From Cryptomeria japonica (Eukaryota; Streptophyta; Pinopsida; Cupressales; Cupressaceae), in the NCBI RefSeq assembly GCF_030272615.1, contig NC_081406.1:109751283-109815282 (forward strand): a stretch of DNA of 64,000 nt, written 5' to 3'. A program made the translations under genes and the position numbers. Positions 1-12,032 of the stretch are shown piece after piece; position 1 is the stretch's first letter, and every line of letters starts with the position of its first letter. The notes under the pieces are model-generated. The model saw only the letters and a list, made by a program, of their open reading frames with translations. It had not been told where the DNA came from and searched no databases.

Positions 1-899
1 ACATGAGATCTGGGAAAATTTAGAGACCTTGTACGAAAGAGATAAACATGTCAGAGTTGCTAAACTACAGAGTTTGAAAGGAAACTATGAGATTTTGAAG
101 ATGGGAGAAGATGAGAACATATCATCCTTTATGGCCAAAGTGAATGAACTTGTCATGAACATCAGATGTGCTGGTAGAACTCTTGAAGAAGATGAGATTG
201 TTATTAAAGTGTTGAGATCCTTGCCTTCCTGCTTACAAATTTAAAGTTGCTGCTACTGATGAGATTCAGACTATGACCACTATGACAAGAGACATGTTGG
301 TTGGTAAGCTTGTTGAATTTGAGTTGAGTGAATTTGGAGAATCACATGGTAAATTTGAGATTGCATTTAAAGCCTTTGTATCCAAGAAGTAGAAGTATGA
401 TCTGAAAGAATTTTCTTCTAGGGTTTCTAGATATGAAAGGGAAATGAGAGAGATGGAAGAACAGGAAAGAGAGTTGGATGAGCTTGAAGAACTTGTTGCT
501 CAACGATTGCCTAAGGGATCTAGAAAGTATGATGAAAAGTCACCTTTGAAATGTTTTTCTTGTAATAAGATAGGACATTTTTCTTCTAATTTCTCTGAAA
601 GAATGTCAAGGTATGATAAATTTGATAAGCATGATATATATGAGAAGCATGACAAATATGATAAGCCTTATAACCCTAACCGAAAGTACAAATATCAAAA
701 TAAATTTTATTGTGCTTATGATGAAGCTGTAATAGATGAAGAGTTTGAGAATGGGAATTTAAAAGATGAATTTGTATTTATAGCTATCAAGGAAGATAAT
801 CCGGTACCAGTGGGTTATACAAGCTGCATTATTGAGGAGGAAGCTTTGGCTGCTAAGATTGAAGAGAAAGACGAATGTGTAATTGACAACAGTTGTTAA
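1..899 (+). pseudogene. Copia A gag (capsid/nucleocapsid), degraded
   Basis: Gag would form the cytoplasmic virus-like particle of the retrotransposon. Residues encoded at 29-244 match the UBN2/copia gag domain (a KMGEDENISSFMAKVNEL stretch aligns with KMEEDERIAAFMERVNEI in element B gag). A frameshift near 240 and stops near 391 break it. The frame at 444-899 holds an acidic linker and one zinc knuckle, CFSCNKIGHFSSNF, in which the last cysteine of CCHC has become Phe. A Lys/Tyr/Asp-rich tail follows. It is non-functional, and the 5' end is outside the window. Confidence 0.85.
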
Positions 900-905
900 C
901 ATCAT

Positions 906-1104
906 ATGATAGGTGATAAAATTAAATTTTTGAATATGGAGAGGTATGATAGTGGTATAGTAAGATTTGGAGATGATAAAGCTTGTGTAATTTATGGTAG
1001 AGGTGTTATTTCTCTTGATGGTAAACATAATAATCATGATGTCTTATATGTTGAAGGTTTGAAGCATAATGTTTTAATTGTTGGACAGATGGTTGATAAG
1101 GGAT
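906..1104 (+). pseudogene. Copia A protease / GAG-pre-integrase start, truncated by insertion
   Basis: Residues such as VRFGDDKACVIYGRG and LYVEGLKHNVLIVGQ match the segment between protease and GAG-pre-integrase in copia polyproteins, and closely match element B (LVGFGDDKACMIKGRG, YYVEGLRHNVLSVGQL). The protease active-site region just upstream is damaged by a stop at 897-899. The frame ends where element B's LTR begins at 1105; any residues read beyond that point are LTR-derived. Confidence 0.8.
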
Positions 1105-2340
1105 TGTTAGACAACTCAGATAACCGATGGACAACTAAGAGGGGGGGTGAATCAGTTGTAACATATTATAGAACTTTAAGCATTCAAATCTTATTATTAG
1201 AATACATAAACCAAATACTAGAATAGAAGATATAATAGTTAAGCACAAATATAAACCACTGAACATTTACCGACCATCCACAACAGATAACACCAAGATT
1301 TGTTTGTGGAAAACCTGATAAAGGGAAAAACCATGATGGGAAGCCTACCCATAGTTAGATTATACTTCAGCAATAACTATGTGTTTATAAAAAGAGGGGC
1401 TTGGGCATGCCAAAAGACCAATAGCCTAGAGTGCACTGCTCATCACAAAAGGAGCCTTACTGACTACAAAATAAATTAGGACTACAATCCAAAAAGAAGA
1501 GTGAACTGCAAGAATAGAATCTCCTATGCCTGAGTATATTTCTATTTAAGCCTAGTACCAGAGGTCTTAAACCTCTTTCACCAAATCAATTCAATCACCT
1601 ATGATTGACCAAAAACTCTACATATGATTACAACCTTATTCACACACAAATAATTGCATAACCCCTAAAACCATAGACCCATAATCATATCCATGATCTA
1701 CAAAGAGATCTTACATCATATTTAAACCAACCCAGGACCTAAACAATTAGGTTGGCCTTTTAAAAGATAATACAATAAATTTATAACATTAACCCACAAT
1801 CCAATGGTCAACCAAATCGGCCTAAGACCAAAACAACATAATCCAATCAATAGATCCAACCGGTAAAGCATTAGGATCATCCACCAACACATTACATAAA
1901 TTGGTCCATAACGAAGCAGAATAAGATAGCATTAGGTCTAGTCCTAAACTCAACATCACCAATCAATAGGAACATGAACAAGATAACCAATAGCATCCCA
2001 AAATCCATCTAGAAGTTGCACCAACACCACTTTTCAAGTGCATGAAAATATCTTCAACAAAGCTCTATCAGTAAAACCCTTACCGATGACCAAAAGGCTT
2101 ACTAGAACAAATGATAGCTCCTGAGTCATCAAATCCCAAACCAACTGATTGTGATATGCATTTGAATAGCATAAATGACAAATCCAAACTAGAGCATATC
2201 GAAGCATACCGAATCAATATCATAATCCAACCGCTCTACCGGAACCTACCAGAAATCAATAAATAACCAAAATAGCCAGTGTTGCCATCAATGATAAAAC
2301 ATAAATGCAACACATACTCAATTCCTCCAATTTGCTAGCA
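1105..2340 (-). repeat. Element B 3' LTR
   Basis: This region aligns along its length with 33336-34585. It begins TGTTAG on the plus strand and ends near TTGCTAGCA. It has the copia-family landmarks seen in all related LTRs here: a C-run motif (ATTCACCCCCCCTCTTAG on the minus strand) near the LTR 3' end, and a GGTTTTTCCC block. No gene is present. Many point differences from its partner indicate an old insertion. Confidence 0.92.
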
Positions 2341-2802
2341 ATGTCCCCCTTTGGCATTGATGGAAACACTAGATGTGAAAAACATCCAAGTGCCAAGAAA
2401 TGCCAAACAGGTATCCCCCAAAGAAAGACAACCAACAATCTCCCATAAGATGATATTACAATGAAGTTAACAAACTCCCCCTATGAATGATATCCCTGTT
2501 AAGCTTGGATCTCTCCCTTTTGACTGATATTTTGTTAAGCTCTATTTTTCACATATATCTCTCCCCTTTTGACATCAATGCCAAAAATCTGACATAAACA
2601 TAAAAAAAAATCATAAATCCATTGAACCACATAGCTCACTACTCACCCTAAGTATTAGCACCAACACATCAATCCAAAATGAATAGTATCTCTGTAAATG
2701 CATATCAGACTAATGCTAGTCAATATCACTCAAGTCTCTACTGAAGGGGAAGAAACCCCCAATCTATCTCTGAAGTACTCAAATGATTCCTTATGCAAGG
2801 GT
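2341..2802 (-). other. Element B polypurine tract and 3' untranslated region
   Basis: Directly beside the LTR, the minus strand reads CCAAAGGGGGACAT, the polypurine tract that primes plus-strand DNA synthesis. Further purine tracts with the same GGGG core occur in this 460-bp stretch (2470-2580 on the complementary strand), similar to the multiple tracts in A's 3' region. There is no reading frame of note. Confidence 0.75.
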
Positions 2803-3510
2803 TTAGTGAAGATATATAAAAATATAGTCTTTAGTGTTCACATAAACTAGTATGACTTTATTTGCTTCCACCTTCTCCTTCAAAAATTTGTACTTGATAG
2901 ATATGTGCTTTGTCTTAGAATAAAATACCGGATTCTTTGATATGTCAATAGTAGTAGAGATATCACAGTGAATAACTACTGGTTCATTACAACCCACCCT
3001 TATATCCTTCAACATTTTCTTCATCCATAGAACTTGTGTACAGTTAGTAGCAACAACAACATACTCAACTTTAGTAGTAGATAAAGAGGTACATGATTGT
3101 TTCTTGTTGATCCATGAAACAAGTTTCTTTCCAAGAAAGAAAGCTCCATTGGATGTGCTCTTCTACTCATCAACATCTCCAGCCCAATCTGCATCTGTAT
3201 ATACTCAAAATGTAAAACAATAATCTTTGGGATACTACAAACCATATTCAGTTGTTCCTTGCTGAAAATCCTTTTCACTTTTCACTACACTCTCATGATT
3301 CTCTCTAGGATCACTCTGATATCTTGGTACAATACAAACTACATTCATTATATTTGATCTAGTCTGAGTCAGACATAACAAACCTCCAATCATAGACTTG
3401 TACCTTGTAGGATTTACTAGTGCTGATGCATCTATCTTAGTCAATTTCTCACTTGTAACCATAGGAGTACCAACCGGTTTAGAATTTTCCATACCAAGTT
3501 TCTTCAACAA
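2803..3510 (-). pseudogene. Copia B RNase H / pol C-terminus, fragmented
   Basis: Three short frames cover the end of pol. 3235-3510 has the connection region (NPTRYKSMIGGLLCLTQTRS, equivalent to the usual YRSMVGALLYLTQTRPDI). 3021-3278 and 2803-3024 hold RNase H remnants ending with KTKHISIKYKFLKEKVEA, the conserved C-terminal helix and strand of copia RNase H. Frameshifts and stops separate the parts. The fragment is non-functional. Confidence 0.85.
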
Positions 3511-3555
3511 CTCCCTATCATACTTAGTTTGATAGATGAAAATATCTTTATCAGT

Positions 3556-4300
3556 TTAAGTAATCTGCAAACCTAAGAAAATTTTCATCTCCCCAATCAT
3601 AGACATCTCAAATTCATTCTTTATATTATTAGATAATTTCATACATAACTTATCCTCACCTCCAAAAATGATATCATCAACAAAGACTTCAGCAATCAAT
3701 ATCTCATCATCAGTTATCTTATAACATAAATTATAGTTAGCATTACCTCTAGTGAAACCAAGATTCAAAAGATATGTATCCAATCTTGCATACCAAGCTC
3801 TAGGGGCTTGTTTCAATCTTGCATACCATGTTTTTATCATCTGAGAGTGAAAATCCACCAGGTTGCTCAATGTAAACTTCATCTTCAAGATCTCCATTCA
3901 GAAATGCACACTTAACATCCATATGATAAGCCTTATAGTTCTTATGGGAAACATAATCAAGAAATAATCTCACAGCTTCAATCCTAGCTATTAGAGCAAA
4001 AGTCTCATCATAATCAATTCCTTCCTTCTGAGAATATCCTTTACAAACAAATCGAGCCTTATTCCTCATAACTTGTCTATCGTCATTCAATTCATTACTA
4101 AAAACCCATTTAGTTCCAATAACATTCTTATTTTTAGGCCGGGGAACTAAAGTCCATGTATTATTCTTTTCTATCTGAACTAATTTCTCTTCCATAACTT
4201 TCATCCAACATTCATCTTTACATGCTTCAATTACTGATGCGAGTTCAATTTGAGAAATTAAACATACCTCATTAGCTGCCAACCTTATTCTTGTCATCAC
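3556..4300 (-). pseudogene. Copia B reverse transcriptase, frameshifted
   Basis: This would copy element RNA into DNA inside the particle. The N-terminal part (3800-4300) contains [20 protein letters not shown] and the [20 protein letters not shown] motif with the first catalytic Asp. A frameshift near 3830 moves to the second frame (3556-3897), which has [13 protein letters not shown] and the polymerase box FVDDIIFGG with both catalytic aspartates, then GEMKIFLGLQI. A short local duplication around 3785-3835 (the [14 protein letters not shown] area) lies at the frameshift. Confidence 0.88.
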
Positions 4301-4366
4301 TCCTTTATTCTTGTCTCCAATGATCTGACCTTCTGAATGATTTAACCTAACATACTTAGGAGTCTT

Positions 4367-5758
4367 CTAATTTTTTGTTCCTCTACTTTGATCTTCAGTT
4401 GCTATTGAGTTTTTTGATATTGTCGGAGTAACTGATTCAATATTATGTTCTGGTGTAGGTTCTACCAATTCAGTTATGATCATTTCCACTAAATGTTCTC
4501 TCTCATAAGTTCTGATTTGAATTTTGTTCTGCTCATCCACTTTGACATTAGTGCTCTCCATAATTCTTTGCAATATTTTGTTATAAAGTCTATATACTTT
4601 TCTTTCATTAGAATAACCAATAAATATCCCTTCATCACATTTAGGATCAAACTTTCCAATGGAAACATCTCTTTTGATATAGCATTTACTACCAAAGATT
4701 CTAAAATACTTAACTCTAGGTGTATGACCAAACCATAACTCATAAGGTGTCTTACTGGTGTCTGCTTTGATATGAACTTTGTTGAATGTGTATACCGCCA
4801 TTCTCATAACTTATCTCTAGTATATATGAGGAATATTAGCTTCCATCATCATAGTTCTAGCCACATGCAAGATAGTTATGTTCTTCCTTTCCACAATACC
4901 ATTTTGTTGAGGTGTCTAGGGTGTAGATAATCATCTTCTTATCCTATTCTTTTTACAATAATTGTTAAATTCACTAGATGTGAATTCTCCACCCTGATCA
5001 GACCTTAAGCATTTAATCTTCAATCCTGTCTCTATCTCAACTTTAGCTTTAAAGATCTTAAACTTTTCAAATGCTTCAGATTTCTCCCTTAGAAAAGTAA
5101 CTCACATCATTCTAGAATAGTCATTAATGATTGGCATAAAATATCTATCACCCTGAAATTTTTTCATTCTAGTAGGACCACACAAATCAATATGAATAAG
5201 ATCAAGGACATCATTAGATTTGTCTTGTATACTCTTAAAATAAGTTCCGACTTGTTTTTCCATTTGATATTCCTTACATACCAGATTATAGGGCTTCACA
5301 ATCTTAGGTATATCTTTAACTGCCTTAGTAGAACTGATCTTTACAATGCAATCAAAATTCACATGACACAACCTCTTATGCCATAGACAACTCTCATCAA
5401 TTTGTGCAATCAAACATGTCTTCTTACTGGAGTTCAAATGAAATATGTTACCTTTAGTCTGAGTACCGATTGTAATCTCCAATCTAGATCTATTGATAGT
5501 CTTACTTTTTTCATCCTTGAACTGTAACTGAAATCCCTTATCCCCCAACTGTCCTACACTCAAAACATTATGCCTTAAACCTTCAACATAATAAACATTA
5601 TCAGTATTATTATTACCATCTAATGATATAGGTCCTCTTCCCTTGATCATGCATGCTTTGTCATCTCCAAATCCAACCAGATCACCATGAAATTTTTTAG
5701 AAGATAGAAACTTCTTTTTATCTCTAGTCATATGATGTGAACATCCAATGTCTATCAC
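4367..5758 (-). pseudogene. Copia B protease remnant, GAG-pre-integrase and integrase
   Basis: The 5102-5758 frame begins with an aspartic-protease remnant (DIGCSHHMT; the usual copia DSG triad reads DIG). It continues through GAG-pre-integrase (LWHKRLCHVNFDC) into the integrase core (LIHIDLCGPTRM with the first catalytic Asp; INDYSRMM). Several stops break 4810-5100, where the second Asp and the Glu regions are still readable. 4367-4807 holds the integrase C-terminal part (PYELWFGHTPRVKYFRIFGS, CDEGIFIGYSNERKVYRLYN). Integrase joins element cDNA to host DNA; this copy could not. Confidence 0.87.
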
Positions 5759-5869
5759 CCATTCATCCTTGTCTTAAACTTTAGCAACAGGGGCCTTTTC
5801 TTCAGGTACCGGGTAATCTTCCTTGATATCCAAATACACTCGTTCCTTACCATTGCTGGATCAACTAGC

Positions 5870-6922
5870 TTAATCTTGTGTCAGTTCATCATCAGAATCA
5901 ATCACACCTTCCTCATTTGCATAGTAGCATGATTTGTTTTTGTTCCTCCTATACTTATGCTTGTTCTGATAATCATGGTTAGGCCTAAAACATCTTCTAA
6001 CTCTTTCCTCAAATCTTGAATTTCTTTTAGGACATCTAGATGCAAAATGACCTATCTTATTACATGCAAAACATTTAAAAGGTGATTTTCCTTCATACTT
6101 ACTTCCTATCGGACCTTTATGTACTCTTCTAGCAAATAGGGCTTCAATTTTCTCAAACTCTTTATCTTCTTTCTTCATTTCCTCTAGTTCCTTAGCATAT
6201 AAGTCTTTCCAATCACTCTTGTCGGTAGATGATGTAGATGCATGGAAGGCAAGTTCAAATTTTGTAACTCCAGAAGGACCAAATTCCTCAAGCTCAAAAG
6301 CAGATAACTTCCCAACCAAGGTATCCCTATTAATAGAGGTGTTTGCCATTGCTCTCAACTCATTAATTGTAGTAGCCTTCATCTTGTAAGCCATTGGAAA
6401 AGCTCTCAATACTTTAGGAACTATTTCATCTTCACTCAGAGATACACCACAACACTGAGTTCTTAGAATAATTTCATTAACTCTCTCCATAAAAGCAGCA
6501 ATCCTTTCATCTTCTTCCATCTTTAGGTTCTTATATCTCACCCGGTAACCATCAAGTTTAGCAATTTTAATAGTAGGATCACTTTTATTTAGAGTCTCCA
6601 ATTTATCCCATATAGCCTTTGCAGTTGATTTGTCGATTAGTCTCATAACTTGTTGATAAAAAAGTGCACAGAAAAGGGCTTCTCTAGCTCTACACTCATT
6701 TTCAATGTCCTTATCCAAGCCTGTCAGAGGAGGATTGCTAGATGTTAGATTATAAGGTGTATATCTTTTCTTAGTGATCTCCAAAATCTCCTTACCAAGA
6801 CATCTTAGATGAGTCTCCATTTGAATCTTCCATACTTTGTAATTTGTTCCATCAAGCCAAGGAATTTCTCTCTGGAAAACAACTCTACATGAACTTGATG
6901 AACTTGAACTATTAGATGCCAT
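5870..6922 (-). CDS. Copia B Gag, uninterrupted (350 aa)
   Basis: This is the longest uninterrupted retroelement frame in the window. It starts MASNSSSSSSSC and passes through the copia gag domain (WLDGTNYKVWKIQMETHLR; AIWDKLETL; MEEDERIAAFMERVNEI). It ends with an intact CCHC knuckle (CFACNKIGHFASRC) near residues 286-299 and a basic tail. Gag would assemble the particle and bind RNA. Chromovirus C has inserted across its initiation codon: the ATG at 6922-6920 is part of the duplicated CATAG, so the upstream leader now lies 26 kb away. Without its promoter it is almost certainly silent. Confidence 0.88.
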   Translation of the reverse strand: MASNSSSSSSSCRVVFQREIPWLDGTNYKVWKIQMETHLRCLGKEILEITKKRYTPYNLTSSNPPLTGLDKDIENECRAREALFCALFYQQVMRLIDKSTAKAIWDKLETLNKSDPTIKIAKLDGYRVRYKNLKMEEDERIAAFMERVNEIILRTQCCGVSLSEDEIVPKVLRAFPMAYKMKATTINELRAMANTSINRDTLVGKLSAFELEEFGPSGVTKFELAFHASTSSTDKSDWKDLYAKELEEMKKEDKEFEKIEALFARRVHKGPIGSKYEGKSPFKCFACNKIGHFASRCPKRNSRFEERVRRCFRPNHDYQNKHKYRRNKNKSCYYANEEGVIDSDDELTQD

Positions 6923-6924
6923 AG

Positions 6925-8385
6925 CGGTGCAGGGAACCTCTTCTAATCATGGATTTTTCATTCCATTAGGGGTCTATATTGTTTTTTTTGTGTTTACTTA
7001 TGTTTCCATATGGGTTGGATCTCAAGGATCACCCTAGATGTAATAAAATGCCTTTGTGTGGTCAATAACCTCTGAGGTGCACATATAAGCCTAGAGGTCA
7101 ATTAGGCCATGTGGGCTTGAATCATGAAATTTTGTGTTTATGGTCCTATAATGTTTTTGTAAGTGTTTTGAAGTTTAATGATGTCCTTAGATATGTTTGG
7201 TAAGGTTTAGGTGCTTAGGAATTCAAAGTTGCATAAAACTTATCATTGTTGTCAAAGCAACTTTTGAAAGTTGTCGGTTGGAATGTAACCTCTTTCCAAT
7301 GGTAACAACCATTTCAAAGTTGGTTGTGGTCATCGAGAGGAGCCTATTTGATCTTGTACAACCGATGAGAAAGGTTGGTTGAGGGTACAGAATGATTTAG
7401 AGATGTTTGGTGGAGAGTATGAAATGAAACAAATATGATTTTGCCTGAATTCTGTTACTTTTCTGTACTATCCATACCAAATATTGAATTTTTTTATAAA
7501 AATTTAGCTTGGTACAGTAGACAAACAAATAATTTTTGATATGAATCTATTCTGACCCCTTGAAGTGGTGTCTGGGAGGAGATATCTAAAAGTTTCTTCT
7601 ACAGGTTTGAAAACCCTTAATTTCCCTAGGGTGTTGCAAAGATGAGGCCCTAACTTGCAATCTAGTCATTGGCTCTCAACAGAATTTGGTAGGATGCAAG
7701 TTAGGAGGATTTCTTATGATATTCCAAAGGGGCAAGATCAGGGGAGTTGGATTGGTATTTTTACCACCAAGCCCTAGCCTAAACTTTGTAAGGGTTTAGA
7801 CTAGTATAGTCAAGAATTGGGGGATTGCATGATGCCAGACATCAGAAGAAGGAGTTAGATAGTTGAATTGGCACATTCAGACATTATACAATCCCTCTAA
7901 ATCATTGGATCCCCCTTGTGGTCCCATTCCCATACACTTCCTTTGTAACTCAGGCCTAATCTGATCAACTAGATATGTGACCCAAATAAGTGTCTAGGTG
8001 TGTTGGAGCAAGTTGGAGGTCTGGTTCTTTGGAGTCTGAGAGAAGTTATAAAAGGGTATTTGAAACTACAATTATAATTTACATTACAATCTATTTCACA
8101 TAAACAATATTTATTGTCAATTCGGCTTGGAATGTTGGTATAATCTTATGTCGGTGTGAATGAGCCTTGTTGTATCTAACAGTGCCAGTAGGTGAAGTCT
8201 ATGGCAAAGTAATTACCGACAAGACCCTAAGGGAATAGTGAAGGTGTTTTGTAACCCTTGTTAGGGATAAAGTTCAAGTTTTGGTTTTGGTGTGAGTTGA
8301 GGCCTTCATAGGCCTGAGATTGTGATAGTGAAAGGTGAGAGACTGTGTGGGGTTTGCCACACTACTACTGACGATCTCCGCATCA
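6925..8385 (+). repeat. Chromovirus C 5' LTR
   Basis: The LTR is about 1,461 bp and is matched by 31799-33276 (about 1,478 bp) with scattered substitutions and small indels. The opening TG appears as CG here. The right end CATCA is followed two bases later by the primer site. No gene is visible; short reading frames inside are chance. Confidence 0.92.
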
Positions 8386-8387
8386 TG

Positions 8388-8399
8388 TGGTATAAGAGC
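8388..8399 (+). promoter_or_regulatory. Chromovirus C primer-binding site
   Basis: TGGTATAAGAGC lies just downstream of the 5' LTR. It differs at one base from the initiator-Met tRNA complement TGGTATCAGAGC, the usual plant primer site. Confidence 0.8.
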
Positions 8400-8428
8400 T
8401 CTAGAAGAACTTGGGAAGAGTTTTAACC

Positions 8429-9490
8429 ATGGGAGATAGGACAGAGGGATAAAGTGAAGAGGAGATACCCTCTAGAGTCACCAATGTAGATTTGGCAAGG
8501 ATAGTGAGGGAGAAAATAGCCAAGAACAAAAGGATGGAAGCAGAATTTGGAAAGTTGAAGAAGGATCAGGCTGGGAAGGAAGGGCTTAGACTCTGAGGAA
8601 GAAGAAGAATGAGGAGAGAACCTAGTTGTACCTACAGATCAAAGGAAATTAATTGAATCCCTTAAGAGAGTAGGTGGAAGAGACACTAAGGTAGAATTAC
8701 CTATGTTTCAAGGGAAGATGAATCCAGAGGAGTGCATGGAATGGATTGAGGCCTTAGAAAACTATTTTGAATATGAGGAGGTGAAGGATAACCAAAGAGT
8801 AAAGGTGGCTAAGTCAAAATTGAAGGGTCCTACCCTTAGTTGGTGGAATGTCCTAAAAAGGGAAATAATGGTAGAAGGTAAGAACCCCATCACTTCATGG
8901 AAGAGGATGGTGTCAGAAATCAAGAAGCAATTTGTCCTTGAGGATTATGAGATCATCCTACATAAGAAACTACAAAATTTGAGGCAAAGGGATTTGAATG
9001 TTAGTGATTACACCAAGGAGTTCCACAGAATGACACTCAAAGCAAAGATACCATAGAGTGAGACACAAAAGTTAGCAAGGTACATGAATGGCCTTAAGTT
9101 CAACATTTAAGATGAACTCAGTTTGTTTAATCTAGAATCAGTGCATAAGTACTATCAAATGGCACTTAGGATTGAGGAGAAGCAAAAGAGGTGAGGAGAA
9201 CACCATAATAGAGGAAGGGGTACAAATTTCAGAGGTAAGGGAAGATTCAATGGTAGAGGATCATACCCTAAACCCCAAGGAGAAACAAGCAGTCAGGAAC
9301 ATGAGTGAGAATTGGGGAACAAACGTAGTTTTACAGGGAGAAGAGCAAATGGAAGAGGAAGATTTGGGGGAAGAGGACCTAGTGTTTTCACTGGTAGGTG
9401 TTTCTCTTGTAACCAGGTGGGACATCAATCCTTTAGGTGTCCATAGAAGCAAGGGAATGGTGGTCAAGGGGGTGAAAGAAAAGAACATTT
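8429..9490 (+). pseudogene. Chromovirus C gag, degraded
   Basis: A start at 8429 is followed by an early in-frame stop. The capsid domain is readable at 8703-9056 (MFQGKMNPEECMEWIEALEN, LSWWNVLKREI, VLEDYEIILHKKLQNLRQ), typical of gypsy Retrotrans_gag. A zinc knuckle, CFSCNQVGHQSFRC, with all CCHC residues intact, lies at about 9393-9434, in a different frame from the Glu-rich stretch around it. Several frameshifts and stops show decay. Confidence 0.85.
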
Positions 9491-9639
9491 GATTCAAGAG
9501 GAAGATAGTCAGAGCATGACCTCCTACCACACATCAACTTCAAGACCTGTAGACTCGGAGCAAGGAGAGCTCTTGATGATAAAAAGGACTCTCTTGAAGG
9601 AACCAATCAAAAAAGAACCACCTACAAGGTACAAGGTAA

Positions 9640-9928
9640 AGTTTGTAGGGTCATTGTAGATTCTAGATCCACAGATAACATAGCTTCTATTGAGATGGTC
9701 ACCAAGATTAACTTGCAAAGAGTGCCTCATCCCTATCCCTATAAGGTATCTTGGTTGAATAAGGGACAAGTGTTGATTAGTGAACAAGTTTGGGTAGATT
9801 TTTCAATTGGTGAATATAAGGATAGAGTGTTGTGTGATGTGGTAGAAATGGATTCTTGTCATTTATTACTTGGTAGGCCTTGGCAATATGATGTGGATTC
9901 TAGGCATGAGGGTAGAAAGAATGTCTAA
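9640..9928 (+). pseudogene. Chromovirus C aspartic protease, active site altered
   Basis: The protease would cleave the polyprotein in the particle. The active-site region reads IVDSRSTDN where gypsy proteases have a D-S/T-G triad, so the Gly is replaced by Arg. The flap and C-terminal part are recognisable, ending LLLGRPWQYD, the conserved end of plant gypsy protease. A stop at 9926-9928 ends this frame. From 9929 to 10377 the linker to RT is readable only with stops. Confidence 0.83.
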
Positions 9929-11248
9929 ACCATTACCAAAAATACATAGAACTTTACCATGACCGCTCTCCTGGATGATAGTAAGGATAAACATATTGTG
10001 ACTAATGTCATGCTAGTAGATGAGAAAGAATTCATGAGGAATTTTAAGGAGAAGGACACTCCTTACTTTTCCATAGTTGTCAAGCCTATGGATGAACCTA
10101 AGAAGAAACCTAAGAGCCATGAGGAAAAATGAAAAGTTGGGCCTAAGGAGGTTTAGGATCTACTAGATAATATAAGGGAATTGTTGCAGACAGTACCACA
10201 GATAGTCTACCTCCTCAAAGAGAAATCAGTCATTGCATAGACCTTATACCAAGTGCTACACTACCTAACAAGGCAGTCTATAAACTGACCCTGGAACAAA
10301 ATGCAGAAGTTGCAAGTTAGATCCAAGAGTTACTTGAGAAAGGATTCATTAGGAAGAGTATAAGCCCATGTGCAGTCTTGATAGTGCTAGCTCCTAAGAA
10401 AGAAGGGACATGGAGGTTGTGTACAAACTCTAGGGCTATGAACATGATACTAATCAGATATAGGTTCCTAATGCCAAGAATAGAGGATTTGATGGATTTT
10501 CTAGGAGGAGCCAAGTACTACTCCAAAATAGACTTGAAAAGTGGCTATCACCAAATTAGGATAAGAGATGGAGACCAATGGAAGACAACATTTAAGAACA
10601 ATGAAGGCTTATTTGAATGGATGGTAATGCCATTTGGGCTTTCCAATTCCCCTAGTACATTTATGAGGTTAATGAATGAGGTTCTTAAGCCCTTTATCAA
10701 TCATTTTGTGGTAGTATACTTGGATGATATACTGATTTTCAGTAAGGATAAAAATGAACATCTAATGCACTTGGATTTGGTATTGAAACGGTTGCATGAG
10801 GAGAAATTGAAGGTCAACTTGGACAAGTGTGTTTTCTTGCAAGAGGAATTGGTGTTTATTAGACTTGTTGTTTTCAAGGGTAATCTAAGAATGGATCCAT
10901 CTAAGGTGGAGGCAATCCTCAATTGGCCCACACCTAGATCTGCAAGTGAGGTAAAAGAAATTCATGGCTTAGCAAGCTTTTATAGAAAGTTTATAAGAAA
11001 TTTCAGTGGGGTTAGTGCTCCTATGATAGATACCATCAAGGGTGGAAGAAAGTGTCAATTTGTTTGCAATTATGAAGCTAACAAGTCTTTTGAGTATATG
11101 AAAACAAATATTGCAGAGCAGCCCATCTTATTCCTTCCTGATTTTCATAAGGTATTCACTATTGAATGTGATGCATCTAAGAAAGCTATAGGAGGAGTCT
11201 TGAGTCAGGAGGGTAGGCCTATGGCCTTTTTTAATGAGAATTTAAATG
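9929..11248 (+). pseudogene. Chromovirus C reverse transcriptase and RNase H N-terminus
   Basis: From 10378 the frame is open for about 290 residues of element sequence. It shows [26 protein letters not shown] with the first catalytic Asp, [19 protein letters not shown], and the polymerase box YLDDILIFS (YLDD at residues 114-117). The RNase H start follows ([15 protein letters not shown], first catalytic Asp). The frame runs into element D's LTR at 11249, so any later residues are not C. RNase H continues at 25957. Confidence 0.92.
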
Positions 11249-12032
11249 TGTTAGGATTCCCAAAGATACTGAGAGGGGGGGTGAATCAGTATCTAACCAG
11301 TAAAAGAACTTTCTTAAATTATAACATGAAAAACAATTCAAAACTGTGTACCGGTAAACCAAAATTAATGCAGTAAATAAGAATAACAACCACAAAATGA
11401 AAGACACACCATAACACAATATTTTAATGAGGAAACCCGATGTGGGAAAAACCTCAGTGGGATTTGTGACCCATAATATTTGCTTACTGGCCAATAAGGG
11501 AATATTACTGTTTACAATAGGGGCCTATACATGCAGGAAGGCCAAGTGCCTAGTGCTCACTGCTCAGTTACAAAAGAAGTCTCATTGACGTACAAAATGG
11601 ATTATACAAATCCAATGTCTTGTACTACTTCAGATCAACATCAACTATGCTAGATTCAATATTGATTTAAGCTCTGCAACATACATAAACCCTTATCCAA
11701 TATTTGCCTTACAATTCACATAGTAGGTCTGCATTAATCCTTCCTTTAATCACACTAAATGATCTACAATGATCTCATACTTATATGAGTCATATTACAA
11801 TCCGCCATGTCAGCTTAAAAAAGATTTTACAATTAAATACAAAATATAATTAAACAAAATTCCTGTCGGCCATGGTGTCGGTAATCTTCCTTTTCGATGT
11901 CGGTGAACTTGTATGTCGGTGTTGAGTCTTCCGGTGTCGGTGTCTGCCGATATCATATGATTGTAAGGTTTCTATCAATGAAAATACCTTCAATCACCTA
12001 CAATTTCTCATTGGAATGTGCATTTTCCAACA
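11249..12032 (-). repeat. Element D 3' LTR
   Basis: The LTR is 784 bp, TGTTAGG to CCAACA on the plus strand. It matches the D 5' LTR (787 bp once F is removed) with few differences, including the GAGAGGGGGGGTGAATCAGT motif and an ACCGGTGTCGGTG-rich stretch near 11870-11950. No gene is present. Confidence 0.93.

Larger units (their letters stand above)
1..1104 (+). mobile_element. Copia element A, 5' internal part (interrupted)
   Basis: This is the left part of a Ty1/copia retrotransposon whose 5' LTR lies outside the window. It holds gag and the start of pol, then stops at 1104, where element B is inserted. The reading resumes at 34586: codons for Asp-Lys-Gly before the break continue with Tyr-Asp-Phe after it, in register with the intact homologous stretch of element B. 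GGGAT is found on both sides (1100-1104 and 34586-34590). The rest of A is at 34586-42136. Confidence 0.9.

Noticed and set aside
2256-2438. 60-aa minus-strand frame and similar short frames inside LTRs (for example 34275-34475, 32021-32266, 7197-7382)
   Set aside because: They are not kept in the partner LTR and have no recognisable domain.
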